This document shows, in pieces, positions 7,419 to 15,167 of a DNA stretch of 64,000 nucleotides (its first letter is position 1; each line of letters starts with the position of its first letter). Under the pieces are notes generated by a model that saw nothing but the letters and a program-made list of their open reading frames with translations, made no database searches and was not told the origin of the DNA. Source of the DNA: Candidatus Obscuribacterales bacterium (GTDB lineage: Bacteria > Cyanobacteriota > Vampirovibrionia > Obscuribacterales > Obscuribacteraceae); NCBI GenBank assembly GCA_019750335.1, contig JAIEOQ010000008.1, positions 372,001 to 436,000 on the forward strand. The letters run 5' to 3'. Both the position numbers and the translations under genes were made by a program.

Positions 7419-8099
7419 ATGGTCGCAACTTTACGCCTGCAAAATTGCAGCGGTGTTTCGCGCGAAATCATTCTCGCCCAACCGCACATGCAATCCTTGG
7501 CTGCGCGATGCCGTGCCGCTTGTATCAGCGCCGCCGATCACAAGCCGATCAAGATCGATGCACCGACCGGTTTGCAAGGTCCCGAAATCGGTGCGCTGTA
7601 TCTGCATGCGCCCGGACGTTCGGTGACTTATCACCGCGGCTGGCGCCCCTGGAAAGCCTATTTGCTCCTCGAGCATTGGGATCCGCACGCCCATCCCCAC
7701 TGGTACGACTTCGATCCGGTGCCGTTACATAACGGGCTGCACGACGACACCGTCGAGATGGATGCCACGGAAGAGATGCCTTTCTTGCGCGCTCTCGCCT
7801 GCATCGAGCACATCTTGATCGCCCTCATGTTCGTCGCCTGCCTCTCCCTCTGCTGCAAGTCGCTCCCGCTTGCCGTCGGCTATTTCATCCCGCTCAGTTC
7901 TCAAACGCAGTTTCACCTCTCTTTCGGTGCTTCGCTGTGTTGCACTGCTTTTGCCTTGTTCAGCGGACTTTACCAATTCAGTATCGGCACCAACCGCCGA
8001 ACTTGGGAAGGGATTTTAGCCCTCGCCGTCGGGCTCTTAGTGCCGCCGGCCACTTACTGGATGGATTCCTGGTTTTGGGTTTTCGATCTTTCTTTTTAA
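7419..8099 (+). CDS. hypothetical membrane protein, 226 aa
   Basis: The first ~125 residues are soluble and contain a His/Trp/Asp-rich stretch (LEHWDPHAHPHWYDFDP) that could bind metal. Three hydrophobic segments follow at about 130-152, 165-185 and 195-220, with the last ending at the C-terminus (WFWVFDLSF). GGAGAAG lies upstream of ATG 7419. It starts 45 bases after a strong terminator, so it needs its own promoter or read-through. I know no family for it. The layout (metal-like soluble head, three-helix membrane anchor) is what can be seen. Confidence 0.65.
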   Translation: MVATLRLQNCSGVSREIILAQPHMQSLAARCRAACISAADHKPIKIDAPTGLQGPEIGALYLHAPGRSVTYHRGWRPWKAYLLLEHWDPHAHPHWYDFDPVPLHNGLHDDTVEMDATEEMPFLRALACIEHILIALMFVACLSLCCKSLPLAVGYFIPLSSQTQFHLSFGASLCCTAFALFSGLYQFSIGTNRRTWEGILALAVGLLVPPATYWMDSWFWVFDLSF

Positions 8100-8158
8100 T
8101 CGTCTCCGCTACAAGCGGCGATTAACGTTGACAAATTGTTTTCCCACGAGGCATCACA

Positions 8159-9226
8159 ATGAATGTTTTCAATATCCCACCGGAGCATCAATCGCTCTGG
8201 GAGAAGCTGCAAAGCTTTCAGCTGGACAATCCGGCTGCGCCTTTTTCTTTCTCCCGGCGTTTAGCCAAGCGCCAGAAGCACAAGGGATGGACCTACGAGT
8301 ACGCGCTGACGGTGATGGAGGAATATCGCAAATTCCTTTTCTTGCTCGGCGCCGCCGGTCACATGGTCACACCGTCCATCGCCGTGGACGAGGCTTGGCA
8401 TCAGCATCTCCTTTACACCCATTCCTACTGGGAGGTGCTCTGCGCAAAGGTCTTCAAACGGCCGATGCACCACTTCCCCGGCGACGGCAGCAACGAAGAC
8501 CAAGAAAAGTTTGCTGCCGTCTACGAACGGACCTTGGCCGATTACCAGAAGTTCTTCGGCACGCCGCTGGAAAGCGTCTGGGGTAAGCCAAATCCGCGGA
8601 TCGACTGGCGACGGATTCTGGCGAACCTGCCGCCAGGAAAGAGCTTGCGTTCGGAGCTCTTCCACCTGTTTCCCAGTTTGCCCGAAACCACAAACGGTGC
8701 GACCGATCGTAAATGGCTCTGGGAGCAGCTCCGCGATTTTCCCTTCGACAACGCGAACGCGCCTTATCCGTTTTCCAGACGTCTGGCAAAGCGGCAAGGA
8801 CATAACCAGTGGACTTACGAGTACACTCTGGAAGTGATCGAAGAGTACCGCAAATTCCTCTTCTTGCTCGGTGCCGCCGAGCATATGGTCACTCCGCCGA
8901 CCAGCATCGATGAAGCCTGGCACTTGCACCTGATTTATACCCACTCCTACTGGGAAGTGCTTTGCGCAAAGGTCTTCAAACGGCCGATGCACCACTTCCC
9001 CGGCGACGGCGGCGAAGACGATCAGAAGAAGTTTGCCGCCGTTTACGAGCGGACGCTCAATTACTACGAGCATTTCTTCGGAACGTCAGCGCCCGAGCAT
9101 ATCTGGGGCAAGCCTAATCAGGGCATCGACTGGCGTGGAATGCTGTCCGGTCTGACCCCGGGAAGCTTACGCTCGCGAATTTTTCACTTATTCCCCGCTC
9201 AACCGCAAGACGAAGCGGAGCACTAA
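8159..9226 (+). CDS. tandem TIGR04222-like domain protein
   Basis: Two copies of the TIGR04222 N-terminal domain lie head to tail (about residues 1-178 and 179-355). Each has FSRRLAKRQ, W-TYEY, EEYRKFLFLLGAA, HMVTP, DEAWH-HL-YTHSYWEVLC and RPMHHFPGDG. In other bacteria this domain precedes a membrane segment and a Gly-rich tail. Here there is no membrane segment, and each copy ends in a similar SLRS-(E/R)-(L/I)-FHLFP tag. About 50 bases are nearly identical between the copies (around 8443-8494 and 8959-9010), which points to recent duplication or gene conversion. The domain's biochemical role is not known. ACGAGG precedes ATG 8159. Confidence 0.8.
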   Translation: MNVFNIPPEHQSLWEKLQSFQLDNPAAPFSFSRRLAKRQKHKGWTYEYALTVMEEYRKFLFLLGAAGHMVTPSIAVDEAWHQHLLYTHSYWEVLCAKVFKRPMHHFPGDGSNEDQEKFAAVYERTLADYQKFFGTPLESVWGKPNPRIDWRRILANLPPGKSLRSELFHLFPSLPETTNGATDRKWLWEQLRDFPFDNANAPYPFSRRLAKRQGHNQWTYEYTLEVIEEYRKFLFLLGAAEHMVTPPTSIDEAWHLHLIYTHSYWEVLCAKVFKRPMHHFPGDGGEDDQKKFAAVYERTLNYYEHFFGTSAPEHIWGKPNQGIDWRGMLSGLTPGSLRSRIFHLFPAQPQDEAEH

Positions 9227-9239
9227 GGAGATCTCAGCC

Positions 9240-9884
9240 GTGTTGAATAACGTATTGATTGAACAAGCCCTGAGTCAAAGCGGCGAACGAGCCGTACTCA
9301 CTCTGGGCAGCTTCTTTCTCCGCCCCACCACCGACGGCAACACAATCATTTGCGGAGTGGCGGAGCAAGCTTTGCTCGGCAACTCCACACTTGACCAAAT
9401 TTGGTGTTACGGCGCAGCCGTGCTCTTTCCTTTTCGCAAGTATCTTGATCGAAACGGCTATTTCGCCGGCATGCCGCTGAGCGCAATGTTGGCTTCGCAT
9501 CTCGACCTCGACACAACTCTGGTCAAGACGTATCAAGCCGATGAACGCGCCCTGCAAGGACCGGTCGACGTTGGCGGCGACTTTCTGCACGACGGCAGCA
9601 TACAGCAATGGATTGACGGTCAAGAAAAAATTGGCACGACGGCGGCATTCTTAATTCGTCCGTCCACCCAAGCGAATCGCACCATCGTCTGCGGTTATGT
9701 CCGCGACGACTTTGTTGCCGATACGCCCGTCGGCGAAAAGGAACGCGATCAGGTTTGGCAGGGGCGCTTATTGCTCTGTCCGGCGATGCGCCTTGAAGAC
9801 CGCACAGGAGAACTGGCCGGCTACCTGCCGCAGCAAGTTCTCTGCAGCAATGTTTCTCCGTCGAAATTTCACCGCTTGGATTGA
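9240..9884 (+). CDS. hypothetical protein of two similar halves
   Basis: The GTG start at 9240 is supported by TAAGGAG, and the gene begins 13 bases after its neighbour. The product (214 aa) appears to be an internal duplication. Residues ~15-85 contain GSFFLRPTTDGNTIICGVAEQ, and residues ~130-200 contain AAFLIRPSTQANRTIVCGYV. Both halves continue through a DQ(I/V)W element and a GxLAGY/GYFAGMPL element. There is no signal peptide or membrane segment. I know no family for it. Tight spacing implies co-expression with the TIGR04222-like protein. Confidence 0.7.
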   Translation: MLNNVLIEQALSQSGERAVLTLGSFFLRPTTDGNTIICGVAEQALLGNSTLDQIWCYGAAVLFPFRKYLDRNGYFAGMPLSAMLASHLDLDTTLVKTYQADERALQGPVDVGGDFLHDGSIQQWIDGQEKIGTTAAFLIRPSTQANRTIVCGYVRDDFVADTPVGEKERDQVWQGRLLLCPAMRLEDRTGELAGYLPQQVLCSNVSPSKFHRLD

Positions 9885-9922
9885 GCCTCGTTTAGATGAT
9901 TTGGAAAACTGAGCCGAGGCTC

Positions 9923-9970
9923 AAAACACGTAAAAAGGCGTCATGAACTTGGCGTCTTTTTACGTGTTTT
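9923..9970 (+). terminator. bidirectional terminator
   Basis: AAAACACGTAAAAAG pairs perfectly with CTTTTTACGTGTTTT (15 bp), followed by ATTTT. It closes the + transcript ending at 9884. Confidence 0.85.
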
Positions 9971-9973
9971 ATT

Positions 9974-9992
9974 TTACTAATGCATATAGTTA
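9974..9992. repeat. TACT-N9-AGTA intergenic palindrome, copy 1
   Basis: TTACT-AATGCATAT-AGTTA lies between the two terminators of a convergent gene pair. It is one of seven copies in the window with an invariant nine-base spacer between ACT and AGT (see findings). Confidence 0.6.
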
Positions 9993-10006
9993 AAAGCACA
10001 AAAAAG

Positions 10007-10038
10007 AGAGAACGGTTGATATGAATCAACCGTTCTCT
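10007..10038 (-). terminator. terminator for the - strand gene group
   Basis: AGAGAACGGTTGAT pairs with ATCAACCGTTCTCT (14 bp). Read on the - strand it is followed by TTTTTTG, so it ends the 10065-11208 transcript. Confidence 0.85.
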
Positions 10039-10064
10039 GCAATTCGTCTACAATCTCGCTGCCC

Positions 10065-10355
10065 CTAGAACTGCCGCTGCCGTGCCAGCAGTTTGAGTCC
10101 CTTGTTGATGGCAACAAACCACAGAACAGGTAACACTGGCACAAGAATCAGTCCAAACACGCTTCCCAGAGCTGTCGTAACCATGTAGGTGGCCACTCCG
10201 GCAAAAGTGGCACCGAAGATTACACCGAACCAGATAAACAGAGCAGCGAAAAATCCGCCGTCAGTATGGTCAATGTAATCGGCAGCACGATTTAAAGCCG
10301 GAAACAAACCGAAGAGCGAGCTGACAATGCCTAGGCAAACGATTAGCCCGAGCAT
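10065..10355 (-). CDS. small membrane protein, 96 aa
   Basis: The protein is almost entirely hydrophobic, with three likely membrane helices (about 1-20, 35-57 and 64-84) and a short basic tail (KGLKLLARQRQF). AAGGAA precedes its ATG. It is the last gene of a three-gene - strand group and ends just before a strong terminator. No family is recognised. Confidence 0.65.
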   Translation of the reverse strand: MLGLIVCLGIVSSLFGLFPALNRAADYIDHTDGGFFAALFIWFGVIFGATFAGVATYMVTTALGSVFGLILVPVLPVLWFVAINKGLKLLARQRQF

Positions 10356-10410
10356 AATAATTCCTTGGGCAAAAGCTGAAATTTGTCAGAGTCGTAATAA
10401 AAAAAACGTG

Positions 10411-10668
10411 CTACTTGTCGCTTTTAGGCAGCGGAGCAGCGGCAGACGCATCTTCTTCGTGAAGACAGATCGGATTGCCGCAGCCACGCATGGTATCAAC
10501 GCCGTGCTTGGTAGCACAGTTGATACAATAACCGTTTACCAGAATTTGAACACGCTGCCCGCAAGCAGGATCTTGGCAGTTGCCCGCGGTGTTCGTATGG
10601 CAGACATCGTCAGAACGACAAAAACCAGCATTGCCGCAACCTGAGGCTACGGCTGACAAAGGAGTCAT
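10411..10668 (-). CDS. small Cys-rich protein, probable zinc-binding
   Basis: The ATG at 10668 has AAGGAGAG just upstream and is preferred to a TTG two codons earlier. The 85-residue chain carries ten Cys in GCGNAGFC, DDVCH, NCQDPACG, YCINC, GCGNPIC, plus nearby His, spaced like treble-clef or knuckle zinc sites. The end is acidic and Ala/Pro-rich. There is no signal peptide. It lies between two genes of the same operon. Zinc binding is inferred from Cys spacing alone. Confidence 0.65.
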   Translation of the reverse strand: MTPLSAVASGCGNAGFCRSDDVCHTNTAGNCQDPACGQRVQILVNGYCINCATKHGVDTMRGCGNPICLHEEDASAAAPLPKSDK

Positions 10669-10704
10669 AATCAACTCTCCTTAATTGTTTGAATTGCTTC
10701 CTGG

Positions 10705-11208
10705 TTAACCGGTCGCGGTTTTACCAGCGGAAGCATCGAAGTCCGCATCATCCATCGGCGGACGGTCACCGTCATCTTCGCTAAATAAGCGAATCGGTGC
10801 CGCCACAACGCTGTGATCGGATTTGAGGGTTTGAGCTTGTTTGAGACGGACAAAAATCACATGTTCGTAATCATCGACCAATTGAAGGCTGGCAGTGATA
10901 ATGCCGCCGCCGCTTTTCTTTTCAGAATTCAGTGCGTAACTACCGACATCCTTGATGCCGCTAATCAAAGCACCAGCATGAGCATCATCAACAGCAAGAA
11001 CGGTTTTGAGCAGCTTAAGAAGCTTTTCGTTACCACTAAGCTCCTTACCGAGAGCGGTACGGCTCCCGAAATACTCAACCACCGATGTAACTTCGTACAG
11101 AGTGCCGTCAAAGACGTAGGAACGTCCTTTCGACGGCACAGCGGCAAGGTCGGAAAGCAGAAGCCGCAGGAAGCCGGCCGGGCTATCCGCAATTACCAGA
11201 GTATTCAT
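10705..11208 (-). CDS. hypothetical protein, 167 aa
   Basis: First gene of a three-gene - strand group, with AAGGAG seven bases before its ATG. The chain is soluble: an N-terminal alpha/beta stretch (MNTLVIADSPAGFLRLLL), a beta-rich middle (GRSYVFDGTLYEVTSVVEYFG), then strands GGGIITASLQLVDDYEHVIFVRL. The last ~30 residues are acidic and disordered (SEDDGDRPPMDDADFD). It could be a small binding or chaperone-like protein, but I recognise no family. Confidence 0.65.
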   Translation of the reverse strand: MNTLVIADSPAGFLRLLLSDLAAVPSKGRSYVFDGTLYEVTSVVEYFGSRTALGKELSGNEKLLKLLKTVLAVDDAHAGALISGIKDVGSYALNSEKKSGGGIITASLQLVDDYEHVIFVRLKQAQTLKSDHSVVAAPIRLFSEDDGDRPPMDDADFDASAGKTATG

Positions 11209-11698
11209 ACAATCTCCTTAAGCAGCTAGAGGGCACCAACACGCAAAGTTAAGCGCCTGAAGCTTGCAAATGTGAGATGGAAAACTTGTTTAGCGGAGGA
11301 AACGACCTAAATGCACAAGAGAAATCAAGAACAGAAGAACAATAACTCTTTAAGGGTTTCTTTTATGCGGAATAAAAGCTGAAGTTGTTATAGTCAGCAA
11401 AATTTCCCCTACCGATCACTTGCTTGCAAAGCCACACCAGAAGAGGGAAAAGGGCTAATGCCCGGCGAGACTGAAAACGAGTTAATGGTCGACTGGATAT
11501 AAAATTCGGCTAGCGCAGCTCTGCGACTCAGCCGGCAAAGCACTTGCAGCGCCAGCTTCGATACCACATTTGACACCATTTTCCAGTGATTGCCCCAACG
11601 CCGCTTAAGATGCCGCAAAATGGTGAGGTCAAGCGCTGATTTACCGGTTATACTGGACAGTTCAATAGAGAACGCCCCAGGAGGTCGTAGGTTTCGTC
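11209..11698. other. intergenic region, no gene seen
   Basis: 490 bases between divergent genes. A - strand frame (11409-11618) has no ribosome binding site and low coding quality. CCAGGAGGT at about 11678-11686 serves the prolyl-tRNA synthetase gene, with a rather long spacing of about 13 bases. Promoters for both sides are expected here, but I cannot place them. Confidence 0.4.
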
Positions 11699-13168
11699 AT
11701 GGCAGCAAAAGAGAGCGAAACTGCATTAGCAACGCAGGACGAAGAAAAAGGTAAAGACGCGGAAGGCTCAAAATGGTACACCGACACCGTTTTGCAAAGT
11801 GAGCTTGCCGACTACTCTCCGGTCAAAGGCTGCATGGTAATTCGACCTTACGGCTACGCTCTTTGGGAAAATATTCAACGCCCACTTGACGGCATGATCA
11901 AAGACACCGGGCACCAAAATGCTTACTTTCCGATGTTTATCCCCGAATCTTTTCTGCAAAAAGAAAAAGAACACGTTGAAGGATTCGCTCCGGAATGCGC
12001 CGTCGTTACTCATGGTGGCGGCAAGAAGCTTGAAGAGCCTTTAATTGTTCGCCCAACTTCCGAAACAATCATCAACCATATGTTCGCCAAGTGGGTTCAA
12101 TCCTGGCGCGATCTGCCTTTGTTGATCAACCAATGGGCAAACGTGGTTCGCTGGGAAATGCGCACACGTTTATTCTTGCGCACAACCGAATTCCTTTGGC
12201 AGGAAGGCCACACGGCACACGCCACCGAGAAGGAAGCCGAAGAAGAAGCCTATAAAATGCTCATGGTCTACAAAGATCTTGCCGAGAATTGGCTGGCGCT
12301 GCCTGTTTTGACCGGACAAAAAACAGACAACGAACGTTTTCGCGGCGCGGTTCGCACTTATTGCATCGAAGCAATGATGCGCGACGGCAAAGCATTACAA
12401 GCCGGCACATCACACTATCTCGGACAGAATTTTGCTGTCGCCTTCGACATCAAATTCCAGAACCAAGAAGGCGTTCTCGAACATGCCTACCAAACAAGCT
12501 GGGGCGTTTCCACCCGCTTGGTCGGCGCCGTAGTGATGGGACACGGCGACGCAAAAGGGCTTGTGTTGCCGCCGAAGATTGCCCCGGTCCAAGTAGTGAT
12601 CGTGCCGATTTATAAGAGCGATGAAGAAAAAGCCACCGTATTTGAGCGCTGCAGCAAGATTGCCGCCGAGCTGAAAGAAGCCGGTATCCGGGTCAATTTC
12701 GACAACCGCGAGCAACACACCCCAGGCTTCAAGTTCAATCATTGGGAGCAAAAAGGCGTTCCGGTACGTTTGAACATCGGACCGAAAGACGTGGCAAAGA
12801 ACGTGGTTGAAATTGCCCGCCGCGACAACGGCGAAAAAACGCGTGACGTCAGTCAAGACGGCTTGGCAAAAACAATCGCCGATCTGCTTGTCACCGTGCA
12901 AAAGGCCATCTTCGATAAAGCGCTTGCGCACAGAACAGCCAACACAGTCAACGTCAATTCGTATGACGAGTTCAAGAAAGTTCTGGAAGAAAAATACTGC
13001 TTCATTGAAGCTTATTGGGCAGGCAGCAGCGAAGACGAATTGAAGATCAAGGAAGAGACAAAAGCGACTATCCGCACCATTCCTTTCGATCAAAAAGACG
13101 CTTCCGGAAAGTGCTTCTATACAGGCAAACCAGCTACGCAAAAAGCGATATTCGCTATCGCCTATTAA
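11699..13168 (+). CDS. proS: prolyl-tRNA synthetase, eukaryote/archaeal type
   Basis: This enzyme charges tRNA-Pro with proline in the cytoplasm. The 489-residue chain has the class II core: KGCMVIRPYGYALWE, VRPTSETIINHMF (motif around TSE), NQWANVVRWEMRTRLFLRTTEFLWQEGHTAH (motif 2) and GWGVSTRLVGAVVMGHGD-like motif 3. The anticodon-binding domain follows (APVQVVIVPIYKSDEEK). The C-terminal zinc-binding-type extension typical of the short archaeal/eukaryotic (ProS type 3) form ends in the characteristic Tyr (IAY). It lacks the long editing insertion of the usual bacterial form, which cyanobacteria use, so the gene may have been gained by transfer. It is followed 14 bases later by an exported protein. 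Confidence 0.95.
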   Translation: MAAKESETALATQDEEKGKDAEGSKWYTDTVLQSELADYSPVKGCMVIRPYGYALWENIQRPLDGMIKDTGHQNAYFPMFIPESFLQKEKEHVEGFAPECAVVTHGGGKKLEEPLIVRPTSETIINHMFAKWVQSWRDLPLLINQWANVVRWEMRTRLFLRTTEFLWQEGHTAHATEKEAEEEAYKMLMVYKDLAENWLALPVLTGQKTDNERFRGAVRTYCIEAMMRDGKALQAGTSHYLGQNFAVAFDIKFQNQEGVLEHAYQTSWGVSTRLVGAVVMGHGDAKGLVLPPKIAPVQVVIVPIYKSDEEKATVFERCSKIAAELKEAGIRVNFDNREQHTPGFKFNHWEQKGVPVRLNIGPKDVAKNVVEIARRDNGEKTRDVSQDGLAKTIADLLVTVQKAIFDKALAHRTANTVNVNSYDEFKKVLEEKYCFIEAYWAGSSEDELKIKEETKATIRTIPFDQKDASGKCFYTGKPATQKAIFAIAY

Positions 13169-13182
13169 AGAAGGTTCCGCTC

Positions 13183-13641
13183 ATGAGAATAGCCGTTTTA
13201 CTGCTTGTTCTTGGCTTGAGCATAGGAATGGCAATGGCTGAGCCCGGACCTCTGTCAGCAAACGATCGACAACATTTGTTGCACGATCAATTTACGCCGG
13301 TTGCCACTATTCAAGCCTTTCCTAAAACTATAAGAGTCAAGCTCGACGAGCTGCGCGGCACAAGCGACGGTATGGCCAATCCCGGCGGCGACTTTGCCGC
13401 CGGCTGCACCAGCGCCGGCAAACCCAGAGCGCGCATGATTTTAGGCGGCATCAACAAAGAGTACTGTTTGCTCTTTTACGAAAACGGCGGTATCGCTCAC
13501 TCCTACAACATTGCTTTATTCAGCCTTAAGAGCACCGTAGCTGAATATGTATGGCAGGGCGGGATAAACTACCAGGTCGCCAACCAAATAAAGACCTTAA
13601 AAGACCTCCAGGATGCCTTAGCGAAGCAACAGCCAGACTAA
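13183..13641 (+). CDS. small exported protein, 152 aa
   Basis: Residues 1-19 form a clear signal peptide (MRIAVLLLVLGLSIGMAMAE) with an AMA-E cleavage site. The mature ~133 residues include two Cys (AGCTSAGK and EYCLLFYENGG) that could form a disulfide, and a Gly-rich beta segment (ARMILGGINKEYCLLF). The C-terminus is helical (QIKTLKDLQDALAKQQ). It starts 14 bases after proS with AAGAAGG upstream, so it is probably co-transcribed. The family is unknown; location in the periplasm or outside is inferred from the signal peptide. Confidence 0.7.
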   Translation: MRIAVLLLVLGLSIGMAMAEPGPLSANDRQHLLHDQFTPVATIQAFPKTIRVKLDELRGTSDGMANPGGDFAAGCTSAGKPRARMILGGINKEYCLLFYENGGIAHSYNIALFSLKSTVAEYVWQGGINYQVANQIKTLKDLQDALAKQQPD

Positions 13642-13677
13642 CAAATCCTCTGCCGTAGAGTTTTCGATGCCACAAAG

Positions 13678-13696
13678 TTACTATATGCATTAGGAT
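13678..13696. repeat. TACT-N9-AGTA intergenic palindrome, copy 2
   Basis: TTACT-ATATGCATT-AGGAT on the + strand is the same element as copy 1 on the opposite strand (CCT-AATGCATAT-AGTAA), and shares its nine spacer bases exactly. It lies in a convergent junction. Confidence 0.55.
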
Positions 13697-13708
13697 TTTG
13701 ATTTAAAA

Positions 13709-13756
13709 GACAAAATAGAGATGGGGAGTCCCGGGGCTCACCATCCCTATCTTGTC
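13709..13756 (-). terminator. hairpin terminator of the 73-aa gene
   Basis: A ~20-bp stem runs from GACAA (13709) to TTGTC (13756). G-T wobbles make it better paired on the - strand, where TCTTTT follows. Confidence 0.6.
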
Positions 13757-13792
13757 GCAATCCACACCATCAGAAAGCATCAACAATAAGCG

Positions 13793-14014
13793 TCACAAGC
13801 ACGCCTCGAAACTGCGATATTGCTCTTCGGTACCTTCGACTCGGTAAGAAATCGTTTTACTGCAACTTAAGAAGCCATTTGATTTAGTGTGGCAACTATT
13901 AAGCACCATGCCTAAACTGATTAGACCATTCTGGATTCGCCCATTCGCTGCCGCCGCAGCTCCCAAGCCTGAGGCCCGAATGCTTCCCGAATAGATATAA
14001 ATTGTCTTGTCCAT
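13793..14014 (-). CDS. small hypothetical protein, 73 aa
   Basis: The start at 14014 is fixed by GGAGAGAG directly upstream. The protein begins MDKTIYIYSGSIRASG and has an Ala-rich turn (GLGAAAAANGR), then a short core with three Cys (NSCHTK, LSCSK, EACL). It is soluble and too short for a reliable family call. It has its own terminator on one side and a 16-bp hairpin on the other, so it is probably monocistronic. Confidence 0.55.
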   Translation of the reverse strand: MDKTIYIYSGSIRASGLGAAAAANGRIQNGLISLGMVLNSCHTKSNGFLSCSKTISYRVEGTEEQYRSFEACL

Positions 14015-14061
14015 AACTCTCTCCTTCAAATAAGAGCAGCTACATTGAACTCACGGCCAAA

Positions 14062-14098
14062 GCCGGTCTCGACCGATTTGCTATCGGTCGAGACCGGC
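14062..14098. terminator. perfect 16-bp hairpin
   Basis: GCCGGTCTCGACCGAT pairs with ATCGGTCGAGACCGGC around a five-base loop. It lies just past the stop of the CPBP gene on the - strand and most likely ends that transcript, although the U-tract is poor. Confidence 0.65.
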
Positions 14099-14113
14099 AA
14101 ACAAACTCAGAAA

Positions 14114-15079
14114 TCATCTTTGAAAACGCGTCAACTCTTCGCTATTGAGCAGAACTCCGCCGCCATTACGACGGCGCGCCCAGACCGATACGCACACAGT
14201 TCCGATTGCCAGAGCAACCAGCCCGCTTACTCCAGCTTCCGGACCGAAATCCCCGCCGGTAAAGAGCGGGTCCCCAAGCTGCTGAACCTGAATCAAGCTT
14301 GGCTTAATACGCATGCCGCTTACCGGAAATCCGAAAACATTGCCTTGGAATAAGTTCCAGGCAACGTGAAAACCAAAGGGCAGAGCCAACTTGCCGGTAG
14401 CCACATAAGCAAAAGTAAGAACCAATCCAGCAGCCACTAGGTTGACCGTGCTTATCCAGCTCGAATTAGGATTGCTCAAGTGCCCAGCCGAGAAAAGCAG
14501 CGAGGAGACAAGTGCCGCCAACACCACAGCCGCCTGCGGCTTGATGTAGCGACAAGTAAACATCTCCGCTAGGTTTTTCAGCTGATAGCCGCGACAGAGA
14601 ATCTCTTCAGCAAAAGCCGCCAGCCCAAACGAGAGGAAAGCAAGAACAAAAGATAGGGCGAAGGGAACAGCGGCATCCGTCAGAATGAACGAACCGCTCA
14701 CAGAGATCCAGCCCAGCGCCAACTCAGCAGCAAAGATTGCGCACATGAGCAAAGCGCCGAGCAAAAAGCCGAAGCCGAGATCGATAAACCAAGCTTTGTT
14801 CAAGCGTAAACCGAAATCGGAAAAGCGGCGCCGATCAAAGAGCTTCGCTCCGACAAAAGCGCTGCCTGTGCAACAGACGAACATCAGAAAAGCCGAGAGC
14901 AAAAAGCCGGCATCTTTAAGCAGCGCTTTGCCTTTGAACAAACTGAGCACTGAAGCACCAACAGGCGTAATCAGCACCGTGATCACAATCAAAACAAAGA
15001 AGTGCAAAAGCAGACGCCATCCGCCACGCAAACGACTTTCCGCGCCGTTCCAAAACGGCCACTTTAAGAGCTCGATCAT
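14114..15079 (-). CDS. CPBP-family intramembrane glutamic protease (CAAX protease/Abi type)
   Basis: The 321-residue multi-pass membrane protein carries the three CPBP motifs in order: AEEILCRGY (EExxxR), a conserved His in FSAGHLSN, and HVAWN near the end. These correspond to the Rce1/Abi active site that cuts substrates within the membrane. About eight hydrophobic segments are visible. The ATG at 15079 has CAAGGAG upstream; a longer frame to 15124 lacks one. Substrates of bacterial members are usually unknown. Family members can serve in protein maturation, bacteriocin self-immunity or signalling, and nothing nearby decides between these. Confidence 0.88.
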   Translation of the reverse strand: MIELLKWPFWNGAESRLRGGWRLLLHFFVLIVITVLITPVGASVLSLFKGKALLKDAGFLLSAFLMFVCCTGSAFVGAKLFDRRRFSDFGLRLNKAWFIDLGFGFLLGALLMCAIFAAELALGWISVSGSFILTDAAVPFALSFVLAFLSFGLAAFAEEILCRGYQLKNLAEMFTCRYIKPQAAVVLAALVSSLLFSAGHLSNPNSSWISTVNLVAAGLVLTFAYVATGKLALPFGFHVAWNLFQGNVFGFPVSGMRIKPSLIQVQQLGDPLFTGGDFGPEAGVSGLVALAIGTVCVSVWARRRNGGGVLLNSEELTRFQR

Positions 15080-15104
15080 CTTCGCTCCTTGAAAGAAAAG
15101 CAAA

Positions 15105-15140
15105 GCGGCTCTACGACCGCACAATCAGCCGTAGAGCCGC
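15105..15140 (-). terminator. rho-independent terminator
   Basis: GCGGCTCTACG pairs with CGTAGAGCCGC (11 bp). On the - strand it is followed by a T-rich run (CTTTGCTTTTCTTTC). It ends the transcript of the 352-aa gene. Confidence 0.8.
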
Positions 15141-15167
15141 TCACAAGTTCAGAGTCGCTAAATCGAT

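Noticed and set aside
9974-9992. XerCD dif or pdif site as explanation for the AT-rich palindrome
   Set aside because: Dif sites have 11-bp arms around a six-base core. Here symmetry is ACT-N9-AGT (ACTA-N7-TAGT), and seven copies in 64 kb do not fit a chromosome-dimer site. A different recombination role is not excluded.
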